A stretch of DNA of 64,000 bases from Qipengyuania oceanensis (GTDB lineage Bacteria; Pseudomonadota; Alphaproteobacteria; Sphingomonadales; Sphingomonadaceae), in assembly GCF_009827535.1 (NCBI RefSeq), contig NZ_WTYN01000002.1, forward strand, positions 124,001-188,000, in the 5' to 3' direction. The translations under genes were made by a program, and so were the position numbers. Shown here piece after piece: positions 16,246 to 25,426 of the stretch. The notes beneath the pieces are model-generated. The model was given only the letters and a program-made list of their open reading frames with translations, had not been told where the DNA came from and did no database searches. Each line of letters begins with the position of its first letter. Position 1 is the first letter of the stretch.

Positions 16246-17652
16246 TTATCCATCCTGCGTGTGACCGGCGGGGGCGGGTGCCGGTCCAAGCGCGTTCCCA
16301 AGGCGGCGGATGCGCTCCACCTTGTCGTGCAGTGGTTGCCAGTCGTCGCCCTGGTCGATGGCGGACCAGATCGTTTCGACCTCGTCGATCAGCATCGATT
16401 CGGCAGGCTCTTCGTCCCAGTAGGACCGGTCGCCGGCTAGCGGTTGATATTCCTGCGCCGCATCGCCCAGCAGTCCATCGGGATCGCGCCCGAAGCGGTG
16501 GCGATGAAAGAACGCATCGGGCTGCATTCCGCTTTCGCGCAGTGCCTTTTCGCAGGTGGCGACGAGCATCGCGTCTGCCTCGGCGCCACGCGAGACGAGG
16601 CCCATGCGCCACACCCAGCGCCGCGACAACGCCTCCATGTAGAGCGGGCCGAAGCGCTCCATCGCCGCGATCAGCGGCGGCGCGTCGACCAGCAAGCGCA
16701 GGGCGACCGCGAACTGTCCGCAATTCCAGTGCAGGGCTTCGGGCTGGCGACCGAAGGCGTAGAGCCCGTACTGATCGAAATAGGCAGCGGTGAACCCGGC
16801 ATCCCATTGCGGCAGCCAGCGCCACGGACCGTAATCGAAACTCTCGCCCGAAACATTCATGTTGTCGGTGTTGAGAACGCCGTGGACGAAGCCCGCGACC
16901 ATCCAGCTGGCCGCGAGGTCGGCGAGCCGCTCGACCACCTGGTGCATCAGCACGACCGCCGGCTCGTCGCGACCCGGTGCATCCGCCGGTGGCGGCGGGC
17001 CGGGAAACTGGGCGAGGCAATAGTCGACCAGAGCGGCCATGTGTTCCCGCTCGTCGAGCGCCAGCAGCCGTTGGAAGGTGCCGATGCGGATATGACCATG
17101 GCTGAGCCGGGTCATCACTGCAGAGCGGGTGGGCGAGGGCTCGTCGCCGCGTTCCAGCGCCTCGCCCGTCTCGACGATCGAGAAAGTCTTGGACGTATAT
17201 ACGCCGAGCGCTTCGAGCATCTCGGTCGCGAGGATTTCGCGCACGCCGCCCTTCAGAGTCAGCCGGCCGTCGGCAGTGCGGCTGTAGGGCGTCTGCCCGG
17301 ACCCCTTGGTGCCGAGATCGAGCAACCGGTCGTCGCCATCGCGCAGCTGCGCGAACAGGAAGCCGCGTCCGTCGCCGAGCTCGGGGTTGTACACGCGGAA
17401 CTGGTGGCCGTGGTAACGCAGTGCGAGCGGTTGGGGCAGGTTCCCGGGAAGCGCGTCGAACCGCCCGAAATGCTTCACCCATTGCTCATCGGTAAGAGCA
17501 TCGAGGCCGACCGCCCCGTCCCAGCGCCTGTTGCGGAAACGCAGTCGGGTTTCGGGGAAATCGGCGGGCGCGACGGGATCGGCGAGCCATCCGGCAAGCT
17601 CTGCTATCGGCGTCTCTGGCCGGTATGCGGCGGCTTGCGGTTCGGCGCTCAT
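16246..17652 (-). CDS. selO: protein adenylyltransferase SelO (YdiU family)
   Basis: Pseudokinase-fold enzyme that transfers AMP from ATP to protein hydroxyls (AMPylation), tied to oxidative stress in known members (468 aa). Visible motifs: ALRYHGHQFRVYNPELGDGRG, LGTKGSGQTPYSR, and the active site HGVLNTDNMN with D263, followed by SFDYGPW. The usual C-terminal selenocysteine or cysteine near the end is missing (the chain ends GHTQDG), and the last 90 residues are divergent. It is head-to-head with an alpha/beta hydrolase gene (71-base gap). Confidence 0.92.
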   Translation of the reverse strand: MSAEPQAAAYRPETPIAELAGWLADPVAPADFPETRLRFRNRRWDGAVGLDALTDEQWVKHFGRFDALPGNLPQPLALRYHGHQFRVYNPELGDGRGFLFAQLRDGDDRLLDLGTKGSGQTPYSRTADGRLTLKGGVREILATEMLEALGVYTSKTFSIVETGEALERGDEPSPTRSAVMTRLSHGHIRIGTFQRLLALDEREHMAALVDYCLAQFPGPPPPADAPGRDEPAVVLMHQVVERLADLAASWMVAGFVHGVLNTDNMNVSGESFDYGPWRWLPQWDAGFTAAYFDQYGLYAFGRQPEALHWNCGQFAVALRLLVDAPPLIAAMERFGPLYMEALSRRWVWRMGLVSRGAEADAMLVATCEKALRESGMQPDAFFHRHRFGRDPDGLLGDAAQEYQPLAGDRSYWDEEPAESMLIDEVETIWSAIDQGDDWQPLHDKVERIRRLGNALGPAPAPAGHTQDG

Positions 17653-17723
17653 CCCGCGATAGTGGGGACGCACGGTGGCCTTGGCAACCGGTCAGCAATG
17701 GCGCCGGAGGATCGCTCGACGCG

Positions 17724-18587
17724 ATGGAAGAGAATTTCGAGAACCGATACTGGGACAGCGCCGACGGGCTTTCGTTGCACTATCGTCACTATGACGGAAG
17801 GTCGGATCGACCGGTTCTGCTGTGCCTGCACGGCCTGTCGCGCAATTCGCGCGATTTCGCGAACCTTGCCCGCCGCCATGCGGGCGACTGGCGGATCATC
17901 GTTCCGGACATGCGCGGCCGCGGGCTGAGCGAACACGCGAAGGACCCGATGAGTTACGCCGCGCCCGTCTATCTTGCGGACCTCGCCCTGTTGTTCGAGA
18001 AGGAAGGCGTCGAGCGCGTGGTGTCGGTCGGAACGTCGATGGGCGGGTTGCTGACGATGCTGATGGCCCAGACGTCGCCGGACCGGATCGCGGGCGCATT
18101 GCTCAACGATGTCGGACCGGTGATCGAACAGGCCAGGATCGACCATATCCGCGGGTATCTCGGTCACCAGCGCAGCTTTCCGACCTGGGTTCATGCGGCC
18201 CGCGCGCTTCAGGAAGTGCAGCAGGAGGCATTCCCCGACTTCGAGCTGGAGGACTGGCTGGCGCTCGCCAAGCGCACGATGGTGCTGGGCCAGAGCGGGC
18301 GTATTTCTTTCGACTACGATATGGACATCGCAGAGCCTTTGAATGCCGCCGATCCGGACGCGCCGGCGCCAGACCTGTGGCCTGCTTTCGATGCGCTGTC
18401 CGGGCGGCCGCTGACCCTGGTGCGCGGCGCGCTGTCGACATTGCTTTCGGCCCAGACGGTGGCCGCGATGCAAAGGCGCAATCCGGAAATGGAGGTCGTC
18501 ACCGTGCCGCGAGTCGGCCATGCGCCGACGCTCGACGAGCCCGATGCGGTCGCCGCGCTCGACCGGCTGCTTGCGAAGATCGCATGA
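17724..18587 (+). CDS. alpha/beta hydrolase
   Basis: Predicted esterase-like hydrolase (287 aa) with the complete fold: oxyanion region LCLHGLSRNSRDF, nucleophile elbow GTSMGG (S105), and the catalytic histidine in RVGHAPTLDEP near the C-terminus. Substrate unknown. The ATG at 17724 starts the conserved part; upstream in-frame sequence is not typical. The stop overlaps the ATG of the glycosyltransferase, so the two are translationally coupled. Confidence 0.87.
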   Translation: MEENFENRYWDSADGLSLHYRHYDGRSDRPVLLCLHGLSRNSRDFANLARRHAGDWRIIVPDMRGRGLSEHAKDPMSYAAPVYLADLALLFEKEGVERVVSVGTSMGGLLTMLMAQTSPDRIAGALLNDVGPVIEQARIDHIRGYLGHQRSFPTWVHAARALQEVQQEAFPDFELEDWLALAKRTMVLGQSGRISFDYDMDIAEPLNAADPDAPAPDLWPAFDALSGRPLTLVRGALSTLLSAQTVAAMQRRNPEMEVVTVPRVGHAPTLDEPDAVAALDRLLAKIA

Positions 18588-19699
18588 GCAGCTCGTCCGG
18601 CGGCAAAAGCCGTATCCTGCACATCCACAGCCGTTTTCCCTGCGGGCTCGCCGCCGACAGGTCCGTCGCGGTCGTCCGCGGGCTGGGCGGCGATTTCGTC
18701 CACGACCTCGTCACGATCGCCGGCGACGACGACCCGTCCCCATCACCGTTCCGGAAGCTGGCTTCCTTTCCGCAGGTCACTGGCCTCGCCACGCTCGGGC
18801 GGCTGCAGAAGCTCGCCAAGGCCACGCTCGGCTACGATCTGGTCTGCACGTACGATTACGGCGCGCTCAACGCGGTGATGGCCCATACCGCTTTCGGCAC
18901 GGCGTTCACGCTGCCGCCGCTGATCCATCACGAAAGCGAGGACGCCGTGCGCACCGGGCGGGCCGACTGGTATCGGCGGATCGCGCTCGGCCGGACAGCC
19001 GGACTGGTGGTTCCGGACGAGCGGATCGAGGAGGCTGCCCTCGATGCATGGCAGCAGCCCATCGGACGGGTGAAGGACATCGCGTTGGGTATCGACCTGG
19101 TGCCGTGGAGAAAGCCCGCGCCAGCCGATCTCCTGCCGCGCCTGCTCAAGCGGCCGGACGAAAAGTGGATCGGGACCGTCACCGATTTCTCGCACGGGCC
19201 TCTGCTCGACAATCTGCTCGCGGCATTCGCATCGCTGACCGACAACTGGCACCTGGTCGCCTTCGGAGAAGTGTCGAACAGCCGCGCCTTCCGTGACAAG
19301 GCACAGCAATCGGGCATCGCGCACCGCGTCCATGTGCCGGGGCCGCTCGCGCCCGACGGCAGAGCGATCGGGTTGCTCGATTGTGCCGTCTTTCCGGATG
19401 CATCCGGAACAGCACCGGTCGATGCGATCCGGGCGATGGCGTCGGGGCTGCCGATCCTTGCGGGGCTCGACAGCTATGCCGCGCCGCTGCTGCCGGAGCC
19501 CTCGCGCGAATTCGCGATCCGCTTCTCCGATCGCGAGGAGGTAGGCTTTGCGCTCGGTACGCTGGCGGGCGACCACGCCCTGAGTGAGGCAAGCGGCGAG
19601 GCCAATCGCGTCCAGGCGCGCGACCGGCACGACCTGAAGGCGATGATCGCCGCACACCGCAGGCTGTACACGAGCGCCATCGGCCTGCGGCAGCGATGA
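18584..19699 (+). CDS. glycosyltransferase, GT-B fold (GT4-like)
   Basis: Predicted cytoplasmic glycosyltransferase (371 aa). The start resembles the acceptor domain of GT4 enzymes (RILHIHSRFPCGLAADRSVAVV), and the C-terminal half has the donor-domain pattern with FPDASGTAPVDAIRAMASGLPILA in place of the classical 'EpfGlvllEAmAcG-PVva' segment, so the usual E-x7-E pair is altered. Donor and acceptor are unknown. No other polysaccharide genes lie nearby; the partner is the upstream hydrolase (4-base overlap). Confidence 0.75.
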   Translation: MSSSSGGKSRILHIHSRFPCGLAADRSVAVVRGLGGDFVHDLVTIAGDDDPSPSPFRKLASFPQVTGLATLGRLQKLAKATLGYDLVCTYDYGALNAVMAHTAFGTAFTLPPLIHHESEDAVRTGRADWYRRIALGRTAGLVVPDERIEEAALDAWQQPIGRVKDIALGIDLVPWRKPAPADLLPRLLKRPDEKWIGTVTDFSHGPLLDNLLAAFASLTDNWHLVAFGEVSNSRAFRDKAQQSGIAHRVHVPGPLAPDGRAIGLLDCAVFPDASGTAPVDAIRAMASGLPILAGLDSYAAPLLPEPSREFAIRFSDREEVGFALGTLAGDHALSEASGEANRVQARDRHDLKAMIAAHRRLYTSAIGLRQR

Positions 19700-19844
19700 G
19701 CGGGCTTCATGGCGGGTTCACGGTGCTGGCGACACCACGCTCGCAGACACGGCGGTTGAGCAAACTCGCGAAGCCATTGCCCTAATCCGGCACCATGCCT
19801 AAAGACGCGCGACATCCAATTCCAGCAAGCGGGACCTGCCCTAA

Positions 19845-20633
19845 GTGGCCCTGACACCGACCACCCAGACCAACCCGAACGACAAGCGCGCCAAGCAGCA
19901 GGCAGCCGAGAGCGAGGCACTGCTGCGTGAAGTCGACGATGCCTATCGCCAGGGGCAGTTCGGCGAATTCGCCCAGAGATACGGCAAGCCGCTGGTTGCC
20001 GCCGTCGTACTCGGCCTCGTGGCATTCGGCGGCTATCTCTTCTGGGAAAGCCGTCAGGACGCTGAGATGGAAAAGGATTCCGAACAGATCGTCGCGGCGC
20101 TCGACCAGTTGCAGGCTGGCAATTTCGATACTGCCTCGACCACGCTCGACGGTGTTGCGAACTCGGATTTCGACGGCCCGGCGACCATCGCGCGGATGCT
20201 CCAGGCAGGGATTGCCGCCGATCGCGGCAAGCCCGACGAAGCTGCAAAGCTGTTCGCCGCAGTTGCGGCGGACGGTGACGCTCCCGAGCAATTGCGCAAT
20301 CTGGCGACGATCCGCGAATTGTCGCTGACTTTCGACAAGGCCGGGGCCGACGAGGTGATTACCCGCCTCAAGCCGCTGGCCGTCCCGGGCAACCCGTGGT
20401 TCGGCAGTGCGGGCGAACTCGTTGCCATGGCCTATCTCGAAAAGGGTGACCGCCGACAGGCCGGTACGCTCTTCGCCGAGATCGCCAAGTCGGACGATGT
20501 TCCCAATTCACTGCGGTCGCGCAGCCGGCAGATGGCCGGCATCCTCGGCGTCGACGCGATCGAAGATGTCGACGCGGTGCTCGAAGAGCAGGCCGGTGCT
20601 GCGGGCGGTCCCGCCCAGCTGCCGCCGCAATAA
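19845..20633 (+). CDS. tetratricopeptide-like membrane protein (YfgM family)
   Basis: Inner-membrane anchored periplasmic protein (262 aa). A short cytoplasmic N-terminus is followed by one membrane helix (about residues 49-67, LVAAVVLGLVAFGGYLFW) and TPR-like helical repeats (the TPR_21 type of YfgM), including ATIARMLQAGIAADRGKPDEAAKLF and ELVAMAYLEKGDRRQAGTLF. YfgM works with the Sec translocon and periplasmic chaperones in E. coli. The start is GTG, with GGGACC upstream. It precedes a BamB-like gene by 13 bases, the same pairing as in enterobacteria. Confidence 0.85.
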   Translation: MALTPTTQTNPNDKRAKQQAAESEALLREVDDAYRQGQFGEFAQRYGKPLVAAVVLGLVAFGGYLFWESRQDAEMEKDSEQIVAALDQLQAGNFDTASTTLDGVANSDFDGPATIARMLQAGIAADRGKPDEAAKLFAAVAADGDAPEQLRNLATIRELSLTFDKAGADEVITRLKPLAVPGNPWFGSAGELVAMAYLEKGDRRQAGTLFAEIAKSDDVPNSLRSRSRQMAGILGVDAIEDVDAVLEEQAGAAGGPAQLPPQ

Positions 20634-20646
20634 TTTCAGGAAGACC

Positions 20647-21984
20647 ATGACGATGCGCCATTTCCGTTACGCCCTTGCCACCAGTCTCGCCCTGTCGCTC
20701 GCTGCCTGCGGCGGCGGGCTGTTCGGCAAGAAGGATCCCAAGAGCACGCCGACTCTGGGCGATCGTATTCCGGTCCTCTCGAAGATCGAAAGCGGCGCGA
20801 AGGTCGATCCCGATCTCGTCGGCGTTCCGGTCGTCCTGCCCGCGGCCCAGCGCAATAGCGAATGGGCGCAGGCGGGTGGCACCGCTGGCAAGGCCTCCGG
20901 CCATCTCGCGCTGGCCGAGATGCCGGTGCGGGCGTGGTCCACGCAGATCGCCGGTTCGAGCGAGCGCCGCCGCCTGGCCGCATCGCCCGTAGTCGGCGCG
21001 GGCAAGCTTTATGCCGTCGACACCGATGGCGTCATCCACGCATTCGATGCTTCGAGCGGAGCGAGCCTGTGGAACCACCGCACCGAGCTCGACGGCGGGC
21101 TCAAGGCGACCGCTTTCGGCGGCGGGGTTTCCTATGCCGACGGGCGCGTCTTCGCCACCAATGGCGCGGGCGACGTCCTGGCAATGGATGCGAACACCGG
21201 TGCCGAATTGTGGAAGGTCAAGCCCGGCGGCCCGTTGCGCGGTGCGCCGACGATCGCGTTCAACTCCGTCTACGTGACGTCGCAGGACAACCAGATTTTC
21301 GCCCTCGATGCGGCCGACGGCAAGCTCAAATGGCAGGAATCGGGGTCCGCTTCGCAGGCCGGCGTGTTCGGTGTCGCCGCTCCCGCTGCCGGACAAGGTA
21401 CGGTCATCGCCGGCTACTCCTCGGGCGAGCTCGCCGCCTATCGTTACGAGAACGGTCGCGTCCTGTGGACCGATGCCCTGTCGCGCACCTCGATCTCGAC
21501 CCAGGTCGGAACTCTTGCAGACATCGACGCCGATCCGATCATCGATGCCGGCCGCGTCTATGCGCTCGGGCAGGGCGGACGCATGGCCGCCTACGAGCTC
21601 ACCACCGGCCAGCGCATCTGGGAACTGAATCTTGCCGGGATCTCGACCCCGGCCATCGCCGGCGAGTGGATCTTCACGCTGACCGACGATGCCCGCCTGC
21701 TTGCGATCGCGCGGGCCACCGGCAAGGTGCGGTGGATCACCCAGCTCGCGCGTTACCGCGACGAGGAAGACAAGAAGGGCCCGATCTTCTGGACCGGTCC
21801 GGTGCTTGCCGGAAACCAGCTGTGGGTCGCGAGCAGCGAAGGCGAGATTTACCGCATCAGCACGGGCGAAGGTTCCGCCGCGATGTTTACCGATATCAAG
21901 GATTCGGTTTCGCTCGCGCCGATCGTGGCCGAGGGTACGCTTTACATCCTCGACGACAGCGGCCGGATCACGGCCTGGCGTTGA
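20647..21984 (+). CDS. bamB: outer-membrane assembly lipoprotein BamB-like (PQQ-type beta-propeller)
   Basis: Lipoprotein of 445 aa with lipobox SLAAC (C21) and a seven- or eight-bladed propeller made of PQQ-like repeats (SGASLWNHRTELDG, TGAELWKVKPGG, DGKLKWQESG, TGQRIWELN and others). BamB helps the BAM complex fold outer-membrane proteins. AGGAAG lies before ATG 20647. Unlike many alphaproteobacteria, no der (engA) gene follows; the next gene is on the other strand. Confidence 0.9.
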   Translation: MTMRHFRYALATSLALSLAACGGGLFGKKDPKSTPTLGDRIPVLSKIESGAKVDPDLVGVPVVLPAAQRNSEWAQAGGTAGKASGHLALAEMPVRAWSTQIAGSSERRRLAASPVVGAGKLYAVDTDGVIHAFDASSGASLWNHRTELDGGLKATAFGGGVSYADGRVFATNGAGDVLAMDANTGAELWKVKPGGPLRGAPTIAFNSVYVTSQDNQIFALDAADGKLKWQESGSASQAGVFGVAAPAAGQGTVIAGYSSGELAAYRYENGRVLWTDALSRTSISTQVGTLADIDADPIIDAGRVYALGQGGRMAAYELTTGQRIWELNLAGISTPAIAGEWIFTLTDDARLLAIARATGKVRWITQLARYRDEEDKKGPIFWTGPVLAGNQLWVASSEGEIYRISTGEGSAAMFTDIKDSVSLAPIVAEGTLYILDDSGRITAWR

Positions 21985-22009
21985 ATGCGCTGACGGCGGG
22001 TTTCGCGCC

Positions 22010-22309
22010 CTAGAGCGCGATGCCCTCGTCGGTCGTATACATCCGGATATCGCGATCGGTCATCCCTGCATCGGCGGTTGCCGTGCGCCAGTCGGCCATG
22101 TGAGCGGACTTGCCATGCGCCTTCAGCGCATCGAGATCCCGCCACGCTTCCGATACGTGCATCACGTCGGGATCGAGAAGATCCTGCGCAAAGGCGTAAC
22201 GGATGCAGCCGTCTTCCTTGAGCGTTTCGGCGATCATCGTCTCGATCGCGCCCTTCAGTTCGGCAAGTTTGCCGCCCGGCGCACGCACCGTTCCCACAAC
22301 CAGGATCAT
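22010..22309 (-). CDS. antibiotic biosynthesis monooxygenase (ABM) domain protein
   Basis: Small dimeric alpha/beta-barrel protein (99 aa) of the YgiN/ABM type. Recognisable from MILVVGTVRAPGGKLAEL, ETLKEDGCIRYAFAQD and DVMHVSEAWRDLDALKAH. Members include quinol monooxygenases, but no reaction can be assigned here. GAGAGAGAGA precedes the ATG. It lies 14 bases after gshA on the same strand and may share its transcript, which would hint at redox defence. Confidence 0.85.
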   Translation of the reverse strand: MILVVGTVRAPGGKLAELKGAIETMIAETLKEDGCIRYAFAQDLLDPDVMHVSEAWRDLDALKAHGKSAHMADWRTATADAGMTDRDIRMYTTDEGIAL

Positions 22310-22323
22310 CGTCTCTCTCTCCC

Positions 22324-23694
22324 TCAGAAACTGTATTTGTACACGCGACTTATGTCGCCGTTCCATTCACCGTGATACTTGTCGAGCAGGCGCTGCGCCG
22401 GGACCTTGCCGCTGGCGACGATCTCGTCGAGCGTTTCAAGGAAGCCGGTTTCGTTGTCGCCGCTCTCGTTCAGGCGCGCGCGGGCCGACAGTCCCTGTCT
22501 CGCGATCGCGAGCACGTCCCGTGCGAGGTCCTGCAGCCGCCCGCCCCCGGGGATGGGTGCATCGAGAGCAAGCCTCGGCACGGTATTGCGCAGCTCTTCG
22601 CGCTCTTCCAGCGACCAGTCCTTGACCAGTTCCCAGGCGGCATCGAGAGCGGCATCGTCGTAGAGCAGGCCGACCCACAGCGCGGGCAGGGCGCAGATGC
22701 GGCTCCACGGGCCGCCATCGGCACCACGCATTTCGAGGAAGCTCTTGAGGCGAACTTCAGGGAAGGCTGTCGAAAGATGATCCCACCAGTCGCTCTGCGT
22801 CGGTTTCTCGCCCGGCAGGACGGATAGCTTACCCTCGAGGAAGTCGCGGAAGCTCAACCCCGCGGCATCGATGTATTTCCCGTCACGGAAGACGAAGTAC
22901 ATCGGCACGTCGAGCATGTAATCGACGTAACGCTCGTAACCGAAGTCCTCGTCGAAGACGAAGGGGATCATGCCGGTGCGGTGCGGGTCGGTGTCCGACC
23001 AGATGTGGCTGCGATAGCTGAGGAAACCGTTGGGCTTGCCTTCGGTGAAGGGGGAATTTGCGAACAGCGCGGTGGCGACCGGTTGCAAGGCCAGGCTGGT
23101 GCGGAACTTCTTCACCATGTCCGCCTCGCTGCCGTAATCGAGGTTCACCTGGATCGTGCAGGTACGCAGCATCATGTCGAGGCCGAGGGTGCCGACCCGC
23201 GGCATGTGCCGCATCATGATCTCGTATCGACCTTTCGGCATGATCGGCAGCTCGTCGCGCGTCTTGTCGGGCCACATGCCGAGGCCGAGGAAACCGACGC
23301 CGCAGCGCTCCCCGATCTTCTTGACCTGGGTCAGGTGGCGGCCGGTTTCGGCGCAGGTCTGATGGAGGTTCTCGAGGGGTGCGCCCGACAGTTCGAGCTG
23401 GCCGGCGGGTTCGAGGCTGACCGTGCCGTCGTCGCCGCCCATGGCGATGACCTTGCCGTTTTCCTCGATCGGATGCCAGCCGAAGTCCTGCAAGTTCAGC
23501 AGGATGTCGCGGATACCGCATGGCTCGTCATAGGCGGGCGCGTGGTGATCGTAATCCTTGTAGACGAGCTTTTCGTGCTCGGTCCCGATGCGCCAGGCCT
23601 GCCTGGGCTTCTCCCCGTTCGCCATCGGCGCGATGAGTTGATCGCGCGACTCGATAACCGGATCGTCAGCGTCCGAGATGCCCCTTGTGCTCAT
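22324..23694 (-). CDS. gshA: glutamate--cysteine ligase (plant/alphaproteobacterial type)
   Basis: ATP-dependent ligase forming gamma-glutamylcysteine, the first step of glutathione synthesis (456 aa). This is the class shared with plants: KPRQAWRIGTEHEKLVY, GGDDGTVSLEPAGQLELSG, FLGLGMWPDK, RTCTIQVNLDYGSEADM and EMRGADGGPWSRICALPALWVGLLY. ATG 23694 starts the conserved part; the frame upstream is read-through of the neighbouring rsmE gene. It ends 14 bases before the ABM gene. Confidence 0.94.
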   Translation of the reverse strand: MSTRGISDADDPVIESRDQLIAPMANGEKPRQAWRIGTEHEKLVYKDYDHHAPAYDEPCGIRDILLNLQDFGWHPIEENGKVIAMGGDDGTVSLEPAGQLELSGAPLENLHQTCAETGRHLTQVKKIGERCGVGFLGLGMWPDKTRDELPIMPKGRYEIMMRHMPRVGTLGLDMMLRTCTIQVNLDYGSEADMVKKFRTSLALQPVATALFANSPFTEGKPNGFLSYRSHIWSDTDPHRTGMIPFVFDEDFGYERYVDYMLDVPMYFVFRDGKYIDAAGLSFRDFLEGKLSVLPGEKPTQSDWWDHLSTAFPEVRLKSFLEMRGADGGPWSRICALPALWVGLLYDDAALDAAWELVKDWSLEEREELRNTVPRLALDAPIPGGGRLQDLARDVLAIARQGLSARARLNESGDNETGFLETLDEIVASGKVPAQRLLDKYHGEWNGDISRVYKYSF

Positions 23695-23731
23695 GCCGGT
23701 GGCATTAGGAAACCGAATGCGGCGTGCAAAG

Positions 23732-24481
23732 CTATTTCGACCAATCGCCCTTGGCGGCCATCCAGGCGGCGGTCCCAGCGATCGCGGCGGTCTCGCCGCG
23801 CAGGATGCGCGGACCGAGGGTGATGGGGTGGGCATTGGGGTGCGCCCGAATCGCCTCGCGCTCGGCGTCGTCGAAGCCGCCTTCGGGTCCGATCAGCAGG
23901 GCAGCGGGGGGTGGATGACTCGCAAACTGGTCGAGCGCCGGGGCGCCGCCGGTCTCGTCGGCGAAAAACAGCGCACGGTCTGCCGGCCAGTCGCGCAGCA
24001 ACGCGTCGAGCTTTGCCGGCGAGGCGATTTCGGGAAGTGCAGTCCGCGCGCATTGTTCGGCCGCCTCGGTCACGATGGTCCGGGCCCGGTCGAGGTTGAG
24101 CTTGTCGGCTACGCACCGCCGCGTCACGACCGGCTGGATCAGGGCGGCTCCGAGTTCGGTCCCCTTCTCGAGGACGAGGTCGAAGCGATCCTTCTTGAGC
24201 AGGGCCGGACACAGCCAGAAGTCCGGCACGGCCTCCCGCACCCGCAGCCGCTCGCCGACTTCGAGCGTCACCTGCCGCTTGCCGACCTCGCGCGCTCTCG
24301 CCACCCATTCGCCGGTGAGGTCGTCGCACAGGATGACCGCGTCACCTTCGCCGAGCCGCATGACGCGGGCGAGATAGCTCGCCTGGTTCCCGTCCACCGT
24401 CACCATGCCTCCCTCGGCCAGTTCCTCGGATACGAACAGGCGCGGCGCGCTTTTCGGGGGCCAGGCGGGCGTTGCGGGCAT
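23732..24481 (-). CDS. rsmE: 16S rRNA (uracil-1498-N3)-methyltransferase
   Basis: SPOUT-fold enzyme that methylates U1498 of 16S rRNA (249 aa). Family marks: PRLFVSEEL at the start, HLxRVMR-like YLARVMRLGEGD, the FDLVLEKGTELG segment, and the SAM knot LLIGPEGGFDDAE plus LGPRILRGETA. ATG 24481 has AGGGA upstream and gives the typical N-terminus; ATG 24499 is possible. Divergent from ubiA with 39 bases between starts. Confidence 0.94.
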   Translation of the reverse strand: MPATPAWPPKSAPRLFVSEELAEGGMVTVDGNQASYLARVMRLGEGDAVILCDDLTGEWVARAREVGKRQVTLEVGERLRVREAVPDFWLCPALLKKDRFDLVLEKGTELGAALIQPVVTRRCVADKLNLDRARTIVTEAAEQCARTALPEIASPAKLDALLRDWPADRALFFADETGGAPALDQFASHPPPAALLIGPEGGFDDAEREAIRAHPNAHPITLGPRILRGETAAIAGTAAWMAAKGDWSK

Positions 24482-24520
24482 GGCTTCCCTGTTGGCCATC
24501 GGGACGGTAGGAGGCAAGCC

Positions 24521-25426
24521 ATGTCCGCCCAGGATATCGTTCCCGACACCCAGCATCGCGGGCTGGTCGCGCGTCTGCCGCAGCTGCCGCGCGATCTTGC
24601 GCAGCTGGCGCGGTTCGACCGGCCGATCGGCTGGTGGTTGCTGTTCTGGCCCTGCGCCTGGGGCGTCTGGCTAGCAGGGGGCGGCGCGCAATGGCCGCTG
24701 GTCGCGTGGCTGCTCGTCGGCAGCATCGCGATGCGCGGCGCGGGCTGCGTCTACAACGACATCGTCGACGCCGATCTCGACCGCAAGGTGGCGCGCACGG
24801 CGAGCCGCCCGGTCGCGAGCGGGCGCGTCTCGGGAAAGCTGGCATGGATCTGGTTGCTGGCGCTGTGCGCGGTGGGCCTGGTCGTCCTCCTCCAGCTGCG
24901 GTGGGAGGCGCAGCTCGTCGCCCTGGCGAGTATCGCGCTGGTCGCCGCCTATCCTTCCATGAAGCGGATCACCTGGTGGCCGCAGGCCTGGCTCGGCATG
25001 GTCTTCACCTGGGGGCTGCCGGTCGGCTGGGCCGCGCTGCGCTGGGACAATTGGGACGTGCTCGCCGCCATGTACGCGGGCGCGGTGTGCTGGGTCATCG
25101 GCTACGATACCATCTACGCGCTCCAGGACCGCGAGGATGATGCGCTGGTCGGCATTCGCAGTTCGGCCCTGCGCATGGGCGCGCGCGTCAAGGCCGGGGT
25201 GGGTATCTTCTACACACTGTCGGTCGCATCATGGGCGCTTGCCTTCTGGTTGTATCGAGCGGACTGGATCGCGTTGCTGGCGCTGGTTCCGGCCGCGCTT
25301 CACCTGCTGTGGCAGGTCTCGACGCTCGATCCGCAAGACCCGGACAATCCGCTCGCCCGCTTCCGATCCAACCGCATGGCGGGCGCGCTGGTCGCGGCCG
25401 CCTGCTTCGTGGTCGGCAACGCCTGA
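24521..25426 (+). CDS. ubiA: 4-hydroxybenzoate polyprenyltransferase
   Basis: Integral membrane enzyme that attaches the polyprenyl chain to 4-hydroxybenzoate in ubiquinone synthesis (301 aa). Both aspartate motifs are present: NDIVDADLDRKVART (first Asp-rich) and YDTIYALQDREDDALVGIRSS (second), with RFDRPIGWWLLFWP near the start and about eight helices. AGGAGG lies 5 bases before the ATG. The stop overlaps the ATG of the YedK gene. Confidence 0.95.
   Translation: MSAQDIVPDTQHRGLVARLPQLPRDLAQLARFDRPIGWWLLFWPCAWGVWLAGGGAQWPLVAWLLVGSIAMRGAGCVYNDIVDADLDRKVARTASRPVASGRVSGKLAWIWLLALCAVGLVVLLQLRWEAQLVALASIALVAAYPSMKRITWWPQAWLGMVFTWGLPVGWAALRWDNWDVLAAMYAGAVCWVIGYDTIYALQDREDDALVGIRSSALRMGARVKAGVGIFYTLSVASWALAFWLYRADWIALLALVPAALHLLWQVSTLDPQDPDNPLARFRSNRMAGALVAAACFVVGNA

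Noticed and set aside
19795-19854. 19-codon upstream frame (MPKDARH...) overlapping the GTG start of the YfgM-like gene
   Set aside because: No ribosome site and no regulatory codon pattern; likely chance.
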